From: an uncultured Bulleidia sp.
Lineage (GTDB): Bacteria > Bacillota_I > Bacilli_A > Erysipelotrichales > Erysipelotrichaceae
Assembly (NCBI GenBank): GCA_934754415.1
Contig: CAKVIS010000001.1
Coordinates: 56,794-120,793 of the forward strand
Length of the DNA stretch: 64,000 nt
Reading direction: 5' to 3'
The translations under genes were made by a program, and so were the position numbers. The notes beneath the pieces were generated by a model. It saw only the letters and a program-made list of their open reading frames with translations, was not told the origin of the DNA and made no database searches. This document shows, one piece after another, positions 1 through 7,919 of the stretch (positions within the stretch are counted from its first letter, which is position 1; every line of letters starts with the position of its first letter).

Positions 1-249
1 TAGTGTTTTGATGTGGTGGCTATGATCTATGTAATAGATCCCATTTTCTAGCCATATGCCACAATTACCGTTATTTTTTTCAATTGTTACAGCTGCTAAA
101 ACTATAGACCTAGTTATGATCATGCTTTTGCTTGCTACCTGGTAGCCGTTCCCATAATGTACAGGCATGTTATTCTTAAGAGTGGCACCGTCTAGATCTT
201 TCATTGCTGCCAGTGTCTGAATGTTCTTTAAAATGTTTTCTTTGTTCAT
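1..249 (-). CDS. Unknown phage accessory protein (partial, 3' end off window)
   Basis: An open frame of 83 codons runs off the left edge of the window. It starts at ATG (249-247), about eight bases behind an AAAGGAG ribosome binding site. The product begins MNKENILKNIQTLAAMKDLD and contains GNGYQVASKSM and a later CGIWLENGIYYIDH stretch, suggesting a small beta-rich domain. I do not recognise the family. It lies on the opposite strand to the late genes, downstream of the small ORF at 385-510, and the promoter with palindromic operators at 507-561 probably drives both. A lysogenically expressed accessory gene is plausible but unproven. Confidence 0.75.
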   Translation of the reverse strand, partial: MNKENILKNIQTLAAMKDLDGATLKNNMPVHYGNGYQVASKSMIITRSIVLAAVTIEKNNGNCGIWLENGIYYIDHSHHIKTL

Positions 250-350
250 GGTTTTAAACTCCTTTTTCTTTCTCTTTCTCTTTGTTGTGTGGTGGTGTGT
301 GTTTTGCTTTTTATCTTTCTTGTTTCTATGTTTGAGGGCTTGGAGTAGGT

Positions 351-370
351 GGGCTAGCAGTTGCTAGCCC
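351..370. other. Perfect inverted repeat (hairpin) between two minus-strand ORFs
   Basis: GGGCTAGCA and TGCTAGCCC form a perfect inverted repeat around two bases. It lacks a T-run on either side, so it does not look like an intrinsic terminator. Its place between the small ORF and the unknown CDS suggests an RNA processing or stability element, or a protein site. Confidence 0.5.
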
Positions 371-384
371 GTTCTACTGGATGC

Positions 385-510
385 CTACAACACAATTAAT
401 AGTGCGCCTATTATCTGGTCTTCTGTCAGTCCTAAAGCTAGTAAATAGTTGACAAGCTTTACAATCTTTCTTGCTTTCTCTTCACTTATTTTTTTGCTCC
501 TTTCTAGCAC
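385..510 (-). CDS. Small ORF (34-41 aa), start uncertain, possibly AUA
   Basis: Downstream of the operator-controlled promoter an open frame encodes a peptide ending LVNYLLALGLTEDQIIGALL plus IVL. It is a short charged helix followed by a hydrophobic helix. An in-frame GTG at 510 would give 41 residues but has no ribosome binding site. A strong AGAAAGGAG at 505-497 sits seven bases before an in-frame ATA at 489, which would give 34 residues. Good Shine-Dalgarno spacing to a non-canonical codon is unusual. Real translation is not established. No known family is recognised. The peptide could be a regulatory micro-protein of the prophage. Confidence 0.4.
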   Translation of the reverse strand: MLERSKKISEEKARKIVKLVNYLLALGLTEDQIIGALLIVL

Positions 511-523
511 TGTAGTACCGTGC
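507..523. promoter_or_regulatory. Palindromic operator copy 1
   Basis: GCACTGTAGTACCGTGC is a 17-base palindrome with one mismatched pair. Its centre (515) lies 35 bases from that of the perfect copy at 542-558, and it covers the start of the predicted transcript. Two such copies flanking a promoter are typical of phage repressor operators. The binding protein is not in the window. Confidence 0.65.
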
Positions 524-533
524 TTGCACTCTT

Positions 534-561
534 AGAATAGCACACTGTAGTACAGTGTCAA
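534..561 (-). promoter_or_regulatory. Minus-strand promoter under operator control
   Basis: On the minus strand a perfect TTGACA (561-556) is followed after 16 bases by TATTCT (539-534), predicting a transcript start near 527. The -35 box is overlapped by the perfect operator at 542-558, so a repressor bound there would block polymerase. The transcript would read the small ORF and then the partial CDS at the left edge. Confidence 0.65.
542..558. promoter_or_regulatory. Palindromic operator copy 2 (perfect)
   Basis: ACACTGTAGTACAGTGT is a perfect palindrome with an 8-base half site around a central G. It overlaps the -35 element and spacer of the minus-strand promoter. The half site CACTGTA is shared with the copy at 507-523. 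Confidence 0.7.
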
Positions 562-639
562 GTGCTTTTTAAAAAATTTTTTTTGCAAAAAGAAAAGCTT
601 TCTTTATTCCTTAATAGGGAAAGAAAAAAATATTTTTAA

Positions 640-677
640 AAATAAAAAAACTTTCTGATCAGCAAACTCAGAAAGTT
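640..677 (-). terminator. Intrinsic terminator, minus strand
   Basis: AACTTTCTGA (649-658) pairs with TCAGAAAGTT (668-677) in a perfect 10-bp stem with a 9-base loop. On the minus strand it is followed by a run of Ts (plus-strand A tract 640-650). It would stop any minus-strand transcription coming from the packaging region. Confidence 0.7.
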
Positions 678-692
678 GAAAAATAAAATTAT

Positions 693-721
693 TTCACAAA
701 ATAAAAAAATAATTTTGTGAA
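693..721. other. Inverted repeat in A/T-rich spacer
   Basis: TTCACAAAAT and ATTTTGTGAA are perfect 10-base inverted repeats around a 9-base A-rich loop. The flanks are A-rich on the plus strand, so it may be a second weak minus-strand terminator or a protein site. Confidence 0.45.
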
Positions 722-794
722 GAAAAAAAATGGAACAGCTCACGAAAAATTTTTTTAGTCACATTTTTATGCCTGAAGCCATACGTTGTTTTTG

Positions 795-870
795 AAATTG
801 GTACCCCGGGGTCAAATTAGGGAACGGCGGTGGGTCGCGACAAATCTGCCTCTCTCACATGTGCGTGAAA
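795..870. other. Candidate cos / packaging region
   Basis: A GC-rich island stands in an A/T-rich spacer just upstream of the HNH endonuclease and terminase genes. It contains the 10-base palindrome ACCCCGGGGT (near 802-811) followed by a G-rich GGCGGTGGGTCGCG stretch. In HNH-associated cos phages the cohesive-end site typically lies directly upstream of the HNH and small terminase genes. Position and composition support the call; the actual nick positions cannot be read from sequence alone. Confidence 0.4.
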
Positions 871-954
871 TAGCGCCATGGAGGCATCAAAAAAATCAAG
901 ATGAATACGCGTTTCACCAAAAAACATGCTATAACAATATCGTAGATTGATGGG

Positions 955-991
955 AAGATGGCTTTTTCCGGACAGAAAGTCGTCTTTTTTT
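955..991 (+). terminator. Intrinsic terminator upstream of HNH gene
   Basis: AAGATGGCTTT (955-965) pairs with AAAGTCGTCTT (976-986), allowing two G-U pairs, around a 10-base loop and is followed by seven Ts. It would end plus-strand transcription before the late genes. Late expression would then need either a promoter between 991 and 1088 or antitermination. Confidence 0.6.
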
Positions 992-1087
992 ATATCTACT
1001 CGGTGTAATTTCAGTGCTTTATTGTTGGTTTTCGGTTGTTATTGCAGGGTGTACCTCCCACCAAAAATCTTGTGATAGGATTTACCT

Positions 1088-1462
1088 TTGCCTATTGCTT
1101 ATTTTTTTACTTATAGAGTTATGGAAAGAAGAAATAAACCGTATAAAACTAAAGAATGGAAGGAAGTCAGAGAAAAAGTTCTGAAGATGGACAAAGGTTT
1201 GTGCCAAAGATGTTTAGGAAAGTACAAGCCAGTTCCTGGAAGACCTATACGAAGAACTAAAGCTGTTTTAGTTCATCACAATTTTGAATTATTGGAGTAC
1301 CCGGAATGGAAGTACTCTATTTTTGTTACTGTGAATGGAAAAAAAGAAAGAAATCTTGTGTCTCTTTGCAATGATTGCCATGAAGAGATTCATGAGAGAA
1401 CACATAGATCAAGATCTTTTAAAAAGAAAGAAGAATTCACTACTGAAGAGCGATGGGATTGA
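1088..1462 (+). CDS. HNH endonuclease, phage packaging-associated
   Basis: This small HNH nuclease carries zinc-binding pairs CQRC and CNDC and the VHH core (residues about 38-103), with HEEIHE completing the HNH motif. In cos-type phages such a protein sits directly before the terminase genes and stimulates terminase cleavage of the cohesive end site. Two starts are possible. TTG at 1088 has AGGA seven bases upstream. ATG at 1121 gives a product starting MERRNKPYK, more like family members, but has a poorly placed ribosome binding site. The terminase small subunit follows 12 bases downstream. Confidence 0.85.
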   Translation: MPIAYFFTYRVMERRNKPYKTKEWKEVREKVLKMDKGLCQRCLGKYKPVPGRPIRRTKAVLVHHNFELLEYPEWKYSIFVTVNGKKERNLVSLCNDCHEEIHERTHRSRSFKKKEEFTTEERWD

Positions 1463-1474
1463 GGAGGAATCTTT

Positions 1475-1801
1475 ATGGCTAAAAAAATAGTAAAGCAAGA
1501 CTACAATAAGATGTTTGAAAACTTCAGCAGAGTTATTGCTGAAGATCCAGTTTTGAGCAAGGATGCTCTATTGTTTCAACAAATGACAGATTTTAATCGA
1601 ATGGCTGAAATGAACGACAATCTCTGGGCAGATATTAAAGAAAATGGGTATATGTCAACCAACCCTCGAACAGGTGCTCCGATTGTAAATCCTGCTGTAG
1701 CCGCATTTAACAAAAATGCTTCTATGCTTTTAAAAGCGGCACAATGGATACAGGAAAAAACAAAAGGAATTTCATTAGATGGTGAAGAAAAGGGCTGGTA
1801 G
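1475..1801 (+). CDS. Terminase small subunit, P27 family
   Basis: The 108-residue helical product (start MAKKIVKQDY) has the size and C-terminal features of P27-type small terminases, including the NPAVAAFNKNASMLLKAAQ helix. Small terminase recognises the packaging site and recruits the large subunit. A strong GAGGAGG ribosome binding site precedes the ATG. The 3' end overlaps the large subunit by 23 bases, indicating translational coupling. Its place between HNH endonuclease and large terminase is diagnostic. Confidence 0.85.
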   Translation: MAKKIVKQDYNKMFENFSRVIAEDPVLSKDALLFQQMTDFNRMAEMNDNLWADIKENGYMSTNPRTGAPIVNPAVAAFNKNASMLLKAAQWIQEKTKGISLDGEEKGW

Positions 1802-3497
1802 TCCTAAGCCTACAATTAAAATTCCTAGAGATGTTGAAAGATATCTGAAAATGGTTGAGTCTGACAAGCCAAAAAAAGCTGGTAAAGATCAACATAAATT
1901 AGCAGCATTAGTTCGAAAAGCTTTTGCCACGGGTGATATTTATGTAGACACAAAACAGTACAATGCCTACATAAATATTGGAAAAGCAATGTTCCCGACA
2001 TTGTTTCCATGGCAGAAATACTTATGTTGTTTATTTCTATGCACATATTATGTTAAAGATGGTAGACCACGTTGGAATCATGCATTAGTAATGCTTGCCA
2101 GAGGAGCTGGCAAGGATGGCATGATAGCGTGGTTTTCTTTATGCCTGACCTCCAAAAACAATCCTGTAAAAGACTACAACATTGATATCTGTGCAAATAA
2201 CGAAAGGCAGTCTATTCAGCCTGTTGAGGATGCGGTGCGGTTTCTGGAAAATCCAAAATACAGAGAAGCGAACAAAGCTTCTTTTCACTGGACTAAAGAA
2301 ACGATCAGAGGACTGCAAAACGGAGGAAAGATTACAGGACATACAAATAACGCTGCAGGTAAGGATGGATTACGTTCTGGATGCGTTATTTTAAATGAAA
2401 TTCATGCATATCAGGAGTATGCAAATATTGACGTATTCCTGACAGGCTTAGGAAAGGTAGCTAGTCCTAGATCTATCTATTTTTCAACAAATGGTCATGT
2501 AAGAGAAGGAGTTTTGGATGATGAACTGGCACAAGCAGAAGATGTTTTGAATGAAGAAACAACCGATGTAGGTTTTCTACCATTCATTTGCAGAATTGAT
2601 GATAAGGCAGAAGCAAATGACGAGTCATGCTGGTACAAAGCAAATCCATCTTTGCAATACTTTCCGAATCTTCTGGATGAAACCAGAAAGGATTACAACA
2701 AATGGAAAGATGCTCCTGCAACTCTGCCTGGCTTTATGGCAAAGCGTATGAATCTTCCGTCTTTGCAAAGTGCACAGGCAGTGGCTGAATACGATCTGAT
2801 TAAAGAAACTAATGTGCCTATTCCTTACGAAAAGTTGAAAAGGCAACGTTGTGTTGTCGGAATTGATACAGCTCAAACAACCGACTTTGCAAGTGTAAGT
2901 GCATTGTTTAAGATAGATGGAAAGTTCGTTGTTTTGAATCATACATGGATATGTATGCAAAGCAAAGATATGTCACGTATTAAATTCAAATCGCAATTCC
3001 CTAGATTGGCAGAAATGGGGCTTGTCACATTGATTGATGGACCAGAAATACCGCCTGTGTTGATTATAGACTTTATAGAAGAGTTGAAACGCAATTATCT
3101 TGTTCAAAGTGTTGTTTTAGACTCATTTAAGTTATCTATTTTCATGGAAGGATTGGCAAACATTGGATTTACTACGAAAGTGAAAAATCTAAAGGTAGTT
3201 CGTCCGTTAGATGTAGGCAGAACACAGCCTGTTATATGCAGTGCCTTTGTAAATAAAAAATGGGTGTGGGGTGATAACCCTATGCTCAGATGGGCAACTA
3301 ATAACACAAAAGTTACTCCGTATGGCACAAAAGGGCTGTATTCAGAAACTGGAGCATATACGTTTGGGAAGATAGAACCAAAGTCCAGAAAAAACGATCC
3401 GTTCATGTCATTAGCTCATGCAATGACAGAAGAACCTAACTTACGAGAAAACTCTAAGCTCAATCCAAATTTATTTAGAGCTGTAATAGTTTCATGA
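1779..3497 (+). CDS. Terminase large subunit
   Basis: This is the 572-residue packaging motor, an ATPase and nuclease that pumps DNA into the prohead and cuts the concatemer. The ATPase half shows a Walker-A-like LARGAGKDG (residues about 106-114) and a Walker-B-like CVILNEIHAY. The nuclease half has GIDTAQTTDFAS, VVLDSFK and a C-terminal LAHAMTEEP, which supply the acidic metal-binding residues of the RNase H-like fold. The start overlaps the small subunit; GTG one codon further is also possible. Length is normal for the family. Confidence 0.95.
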   Translation: MVKKRAGSPKPTIKIPRDVERYLKMVESDKPKKAGKDQHKLAALVRKAFATGDIYVDTKQYNAYINIGKAMFPTLFPWQKYLCCLFLCTYYVKDGRPRWNHALVMLARGAGKDGMIAWFSLCLTSKNNPVKDYNIDICANNERQSIQPVEDAVRFLENPKYREANKASFHWTKETIRGLQNGGKITGHTNNAAGKDGLRSGCVILNEIHAYQEYANIDVFLTGLGKVASPRSIYFSTNGHVREGVLDDELAQAEDVLNEETTDVGFLPFICRIDDKAEANDESCWYKANPSLQYFPNLLDETRKDYNKWKDAPATLPGFMAKRMNLPSLQSAQAVAEYDLIKETNVPIPYEKLKRQRCVVGIDTAQTTDFASVSALFKIDGKFVVLNHTWICMQSKDMSRIKFKSQFPRLAEMGLVTLIDGPEIPPVLIIDFIEELKRNYLVQSVVLDSFKLSIFMEGLANIGFTTKVKNLKVVRPLDVGRTQPVICSAFVNKKWVWGDNPMLRWATNNTKVTPYGTKGLYSETGAYTFGKIEPKSRKNDPFMSLAHAMTEEPNLRENSKLNPNLFRAVIVS

Positions 3498-3505
3498 GGT
3501 AATAG

Positions 3506-4795
3506 ATGGGAAGAATAACAGATTTTTTAGAAAAAGCACTTTTTGGAAATAAACCGACAGTTTCATTGAATGACTGGGCTTCTGAAGAAGATACGTCAGA
3601 AACTATACAGGAGTTGTGGTCTTACAGGCTCGCACTGGATATTGTTGCCGAAACATTAGGGACATTGCTTTCAAAATGTGAATTCAAAACATATAGAAAA
3701 GGAAATGAGATTAAGGAGAAGAATTACTATCTACTGAATGTAGAAGCAAATCCGAATCAGAGTGCTGCAGAGTTTAAAAAGCAGTTAGTCAGACGTCTGA
3801 TTCTTAATCCAAACCATGATGCGTTGATAGTGAGTCTGGAGGTGTTAAATTCAAAAACTGGACAAGGATTATATGTAGCTTCTGATTTTCAAAGGGACCC
3901 TACTCAGATTTATGAAGCGGCATTTAAAAATGTAGAAATTGATGTTTTTGATGATGGCGGTATTCCATTAAAAGGCGTATTTGTTGGAAGCAAAGCTATT
4001 TATATAAAATATTCAAACAGTGAATTATCTTATATTTTCAAAATGCTCAGAGAACAATATGCAGCACTTATTGAAAATGCTATTCGTTCAGGAACATACA
4101 GGCAAAAATATGTATTAAGTCTTGATCAGACAGCAACTGCAGAACCAGATTTTGAAGCGCATATTCAGCAAATAACAAATGATAGTTTCAAAAATTTTGT
4201 TGCCGGAAAGGAAGCAATCATTCCAATTTATGCAGGAATGAAATTGACACAGACTTCAGCTGGTGCGGATTTAGGACAAAATGCCTCTGTAGCAAATAAA
4301 AGCGTGAATTCGATTAATGACGAAGCTCTTTCAAAAGTTGGAAGAGCTTTTAATATACCAAAATCCGTCATGCTAGGAGATTTTGAGAAAGATGATCTGG
4401 AGAATTTACTGACATTCTCTTTGGATGGAATTTCTAGCTTGATCAGCCAAGCATTTAACAGAAGGTGGTATGGATATGACGATTTTTCAAAAGGGTCATT
4501 TTGCAGACTGGATACCACAGGTGCAAGACATCTTGATGTTGTGAGTGTTGCAAGCATTTCTAATAACGTCATTTCATCCGGTGTGTATTCCATTAATGAC
4601 TTGCGAACAAAGCTTAATGAACCACTTATCGATGAAGAAATCGGAGATGTGCATTTTATTACACGAAACTACGCAGTTGTTGGCGATTCTTACTTAGAGG
4701 ATCCAGCGAACAGCATCAATTATGAAAGCGGACAGGTTGGAGACAACAACACTGCAAAACAAAAAACAAACGAAGAAAGTGAGAATAAAGAATGA
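3506..4795 (+). CDS. Phage portal protein, HK97 type
   Basis: The 429-residue protein follows large terminase by eight bases and matches HK97-type portals in size and features: an N-terminal helical segment, a central mixed domain, and a C-terminal region with AFNIPKSVMLGDFE and a DLRTKLNEPLIDEE stem-like segment. The portal ring is the DNA gateway at one capsid vertex and docks terminase and later the connectors. The C-terminal tail is polar and rich in N, E and K. Its stop overlaps the protease start (ATGA). Confidence 0.93.
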   Translation: MGRITDFLEKALFGNKPTVSLNDWASEEDTSETIQELWSYRLALDIVAETLGTLLSKCEFKTYRKGNEIKEKNYYLLNVEANPNQSAAEFKKQLVRRLILNPNHDALIVSLEVLNSKTGQGLYVASDFQRDPTQIYEAAFKNVEIDVFDDGGIPLKGVFVGSKAIYIKYSNSELSYIFKMLREQYAALIENAIRSGTYRQKYVLSLDQTATAEPDFEAHIQQITNDSFKNFVAGKEAIIPIYAGMKLTQTSAGADLGQNASVANKSVNSINDEALSKVGRAFNIPKSVMLGDFEKDDLENLLTFSLDGISSLISQAFNRRWYGYDDFSKGSFCRLDTTGARHLDVVSVASISNNVISSGVYSINDLRTKLNEPLIDEEIGDVHFITRNYAVVGDSYLEDPANSINYESGQVGDNNTAKQKTNEESENKE

Positions 4796-5649
4796 TTACT
4801 GCAAAATGCGAAGAAAAATCCTTAGTTGTAAATATTCATGGTGAAATTGGTCAAAGTTTTTTCGATTTTCCAGATTCAGAAAAAGAAGAAAATAGTGTAG
4901 CGAGTGTTAAAGACTTACAAGAAGTCTTAAGTAAAAACAAAAACATTCCTACCGTAAATGTTTATATTAATTCTCCTGGTGGATCTGTAAACGAAGGAAT
5001 TGCAATTTATAACATTTTGAAAAGAACGCGGGCATATGTTCGCGTTTTTATTGACGGCTTTGCCTGTTCTATAGCCAGCGTTATTGCTATGGCAGGCAAT
5101 GCAATATATATGCCTAAAAGTTCTATGCAGATGGTTCATAATGCATGGACTGTTGCAATGGGTAATTCTGAAGAACTTAGAAAGGTTGCGGATGATCTGG
5201 ACAAGATTAATGAAGTAGTGATTTCTGCGTACATGTCTAAGTTCAAAGGAACAGAAAAGGAACTAAGAAAACTGCTGGATGATGAATCTTATCTAACTGC
5301 AGAAGAATGCCTGAAATATGGCTTATGTACAAAGATTGTGGATGATTCTGAGAACACACAATCAAATGTAGAAGATGGCTTGGATGCCACTACAAATATG
5401 TTCGAAAACAAGCTAACTAAGCTTGTTTCGATAAAAAACGCTATCAAAGATCTTGATGCGGAGATAGTTGAACCTGAGACAGCCAACGAACCGAAAGGGG
5501 AGGTAGTCAACGAAGGTGAAACAGTCAACGAGGCTGACACATTACAGATGGCACACACGAATGTAACTGAAAAAGAAGTGCGTGACAACGTAGAAAAAAC
5601 AAAACAGACAGAGCTTCAGAAATTTTTTGGTTACGTTCCTGGAAATTGA
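4792..5649 (+). CDS. Prohead protease, ClpP-like serine protease
   Basis: This is a ClpP/S49-fold head maturation protease. YINSPGGSVNEG (residues 58-69), GFACSIAS (89-96, likely nucleophile Ser93) and QMVHNAW with His116 mark the active site; the acidic partner lies in the LLDDESYLTAEE stretch. It should cut the scaffold or capsid N-terminus during maturation. Residues after about 190 form a charged tail with repeated VNE motifs and end in LQKFFGYVPGN, a possible scaffold-like extension. It sits between portal and capsid as expected. Confidence 0.93.
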   Translation: MITAKCEEKSLVVNIHGEIGQSFFDFPDSEKEENSVASVKDLQEVLSKNKNIPTVNVYINSPGGSVNEGIAIYNILKRTRAYVRVFIDGFACSIASVIAMAGNAIYMPKSSMQMVHNAWTVAMGNSEELRKVADDLDKINEVVISAYMSKFKGTEKELRKLLDDESYLTAEECLKYGLCTKIVDDSENTQSNVEDGLDATTNMFENKLTKLVSIKNAIKDLDAEIVEPETANEPKGEVVNEGETVNEADTLQMAHTNVTEKEVRDNVEKTKQTELQKFFGYVPGN

Positions 5650-5667
5650 AAGGAAGGAAATTAAAAA

Positions 5668-6852
5668 ATGAATCCAGACAAATTAATGGAAACAAATGAA
5701 GTGCTAGCCTCAGCTATCAAAGATGGTAACACAGAAAAGTTTGTGGATGAACTTCACAAAGTCATGAATAAGGAAATCCTCGACTCAACAAAAGAAGAAG
5801 TTCTTCGCACTTACAAAGAATTAGGTTCAATCACAGATGAGAATGTATTAGCTTCCAGAGGAATCAATGCTCTGACAAGTGAAGAAAAGAATTTCTATAA
5901 GTCTTTGATTGACAGAGCAGAAGGAAAATTAACAGGTCCAGAAGTTACGATGCCGAAGACAACTGAAAATAAGATCTTCGAAGATGTAACAAGAGAACAT
6001 CCTTTACTTGGAGCAATTAATTTTGTTAACTCCAAAGGTTTAACAGAATGGATTTTATCCAAGAACTTAGATTATGCGTACAAATGGGGAGATCTGAACG
6101 ATCCTGTAACTGAAGAAGCAAATGCTGCTTTTGCAAAAGTAGAATTTTCTCAGTTCAAACTATCCTGTTGGATTCCTGTCCCTAAAACAATGCTTGATCT
6201 TGGCATGACATGGCTGGATCAGTTCGTAGTGAAGTACCTGTCTGAAATTATGGCACGTGCGATTGAAAAAGCAATTATTGCCGGCACAGGTCAGAAACAG
6301 CCTGTAGGCATGATGAAAACAATTGATATTGAAAATCAGACTACACCGGCTGAAGACAAGGAAGCAACAGCAATTACAGAATTGAATACTGTGACCATTG
6401 GCGGAATTGCTGCACTGTTATCTGATAACGGCAAGCGTAAAGTAGGAACAATTGATCTTATTGTCAATCCAATCGATTATTGGACAAAGATTTATCCTGC
6501 AATTTATTACACCGATGCATCCGGAAAAGTTTCTCTGACTAATTTACCACTCAGAGTATATCAGTCTTTAGAAGTTCCTTCTGGAAAGGCTATTTTCGGG
6601 CTTGTTCCTAATTACTTTGCTACAGCAGGATTTGGAGTACCGAATGGAAAGATCGAATATTCTGACCATTACAAATTCCTTGACGATGTGCGCGTATTTA
6701 AAGCACGTGCTGTAGTATACGGAACTCCAAAAGATAACACATCTTTCTTAGTTCGCGACATTTCACAGCTTGAACCAGCTGTCATGACTGTTAAAGTGAA
6801 GAATACTGCTGCAACACAGGAAACAAGTGCTGCTAAGAGCACAAAAGGCTAA
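5668..6852 (+). CDS. Major capsid protein, HK97 fold
   Basis: The 394-residue product starts with about 90 residues of charged helix, typical of the delta (scaffold) domain removed by the prohead protease. An HK97-fold body follows, with PLLGAINFVNSKG, a long helical MARAIEKAIIAGTGQKQP segment and a VDLIVNP-like core. The Ala/Thr-rich C-terminus is short. It lies immediately after the protease with a GGAAGG ribosome binding site. It forms the icosahedral shell. Confidence 0.94.
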   Translation: MNPDKLMETNEVLASAIKDGNTEKFVDELHKVMNKEILDSTKEEVLRTYKELGSITDENVLASRGINALTSEEKNFYKSLIDRAEGKLTGPEVTMPKTTENKIFEDVTREHPLLGAINFVNSKGLTEWILSKNLDYAYKWGDLNDPVTEEANAAFAKVEFSQFKLSCWIPVPKTMLDLGMTWLDQFVVKYLSEIMARAIEKAIIAGTGQKQPVGMMKTIDIENQTTPAEDKEATAITELNTVTIGGIAALLSDNGKRKVGTIDLIVNPIDYWTKIYPAIYYTDASGKVSLTNLPLRVYQSLEVPSGKAIFGLVPNYFATAGFGVPNGKIEYSDHYKFLDDVRVFKARAVVYGTPKDNTSFLVRDISQLEPAVMTVKVKNTAATQETSAAKSTKG

Positions 6853-6864
6853 GGAAACTGAGAT

Positions 6865-7200
6865 ATGTCAGTATTAAATGATGATGCGGTAAACAAGTTA
6901 TTGTCTGAGATAAAGGCATATCTCGGGATAACTTGGAGTGATCCGGATGGAGAAAACCTTTTAAAAACGTTTATAAAACTATCTGCTAAAAGGTTGGAAT
7001 CCATTTTCGGTGGAAATCTTAATTTTATCGATGGAGAAGAAGCTTATGAGCAATTAGCACATGAGCTTCTTTTAAATCGTGTCTTTTACCAACGTGAAAA
7101 AGCTGTAGACGATTTTGAAACAAATTATAGAAATGAGCTGCTTACTTTGCGCAATTACGGAAAGATTAAGCAAAAAATGGATAAAGAAAATGCTGAATAA
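6865..7200 (+). CDS. Head-tail connector (adaptor) protein
   Basis: The 111-residue helical protein directly follows the capsid gene, where gp6/gp15-type adaptor proteins sit. Features include a start with the KLLSEIKAYLGITW segment and a long helical C-terminus. Adaptors form the ring beneath the portal. The end overlaps the next gene by 11 bases. Assignment is from size, composition and position; sequence conservation in this family is low. Confidence 0.75.
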   Translation: MSVLNDDAVNKLLSEIKAYLGITWSDPDGENLLKTFIKLSAKRLESIFGGNLNFIDGEEAYEQLAHELLLNRVFYQREKAVDDFETNYRNELLTLRNYGKIKQKMDKENAE

Positions 7201-7570
7201 CAATAAAACGTATGACAATAGCAATCTTAGGGACCATTTAAAAGTCTTTAATGATGGAATTGTCCATTTTTACGAGTCAGAAGAAAGAGTCTTAGTTCGT
7301 GAAAAGGCTCATTTTTATTATTCAAGAGAATCTATTAGCTACGAAACCTATTTGAAAGCAAGTCAGAATACAAATCGTGCAGTGATTGCAATAGGCATCC
7401 CGGCTGAAGGAAACACTATTCTTCCTGGAGACATTGCAGAAATTGAAGGTAAGTATTACAAGGTTGACCATATTCAATTTAAAGATTTTGGCAAACCGAA
7501 TTACTACAAAGTATATCTGAACGAAGCAACAGTTCCTTATATCAAGGAGAGCGAAAATGAAGAAATTTGA
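7190..7570 (+). CDS. Phage head closure protein
   Basis: From ATG 7190 the product has 126 residues (start MLNNNKTYDNSN) and is beta-rich, with GDIAEIEGKYYKVDHIQFK near the C-terminus, as in SPP1 gp16-like head-closure (stopper) proteins. These retain DNA and join the adaptor to the tail. An upstream ATG at 7115 in the same frame would read through the preceding gene in another frame and is unlikely. Stop and next start overlap. Confidence 0.72.
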   Translation: MLNNNKTYDNSNLRDHLKVFNDGIVHFYESEERVLVREKAHFYYSRESISYETYLKASQNTNRAVIAIGIPAEGNTILPGDIAEIEGKYYKVDHIQFKDFGKPNYYKVYLNEATVPYIKESENEEI

Positions 7571-7919
7571 GTCGTATGAGACGTTTTGCAGAGAGTTGGA
7601 AAACGCTACAGGCTATCAGGTATATGACGAAAGAACTTCATCCACAGGTGTGAAAACACCATATATCGTTTGTCAAAGAATAAATTCTGTGAATTTATTC
7701 GCTGATAATAAGCCTTTTATCAGAAGAGATAACGTTGCAGTGAATCTTCATGCTTTTCAGAAAAACAAATCCGTAAATGGAGAAAAAAAGAAGGCAGAAA
7801 CAAAGGTTGAATCTTTCCTGAACGATAGTGGATACATTTTCGATAAGGATACAGACTGGCTTGAAGAAATAGAACTATACAAAGTGACGTATGGAGTTGA
7901 AATATGGCTCACGGAATGA
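7557..7919 (+). CDS. Tail terminator / head-tail joining protein
   Basis: This 120-residue alpha/beta protein follows the head closure gene. It has a good AAGGAG ribosome binding site and a 14-base overlap with the preceding gene. By position and size it matches tail terminator proteins (gp17-like/gpU-like) that cap the growing tail tube and form the head-docking surface. VNLHAFQKNK and KVTYGVEIWL are consistent with a compact mixed fold, but no diagnostic motif is visible. It overlaps the next gene by 16 bases. The order of head closure, terminator and gp10-like protein can vary between phages. Confidence 0.6.
   Translation: MKKFESYETFCRELENATGYQVYDERTSSTGVKTPYIVCQRINSVNLFADNKPFIRRDNVAVNLHAFQKNKSVNGEKKKAETKVESFLNDSGYIFDKDTDWLEEIELYKVTYGVEIWLTE

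Larger units (their letters stand above)
562..1087. other. Gene-poor stretch before the late genes
   Basis: No convincing gene is seen here. The first part (562-740) is extremely A/T rich and carries two hairpins. The middle (795-870) is abruptly GC-richer and looks like a packaging (cos) region. A plus-strand terminator lies at 955-991, just before the HNH gene. An open minus-strand frame of 73 codons crosses the middle but has no credible start. Confidence 0.6.

Noticed and set aside
1825..3406. Several minus-strand open frames inside the large terminase gene
   Set aside because: They lie fully within a conserved plus-strand gene, have no ribosome binding sites, and translate to cysteine- and serine-rich low-meaning sequence typical of antisense shadows.
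7115..7189. Longer start for the head closure gene at ATG 7115
   Set aside because: The added residues overlap the preceding gene in another frame and do not resemble a phage protein start; ATG 7190 at the gene junction fits the tight packing better.
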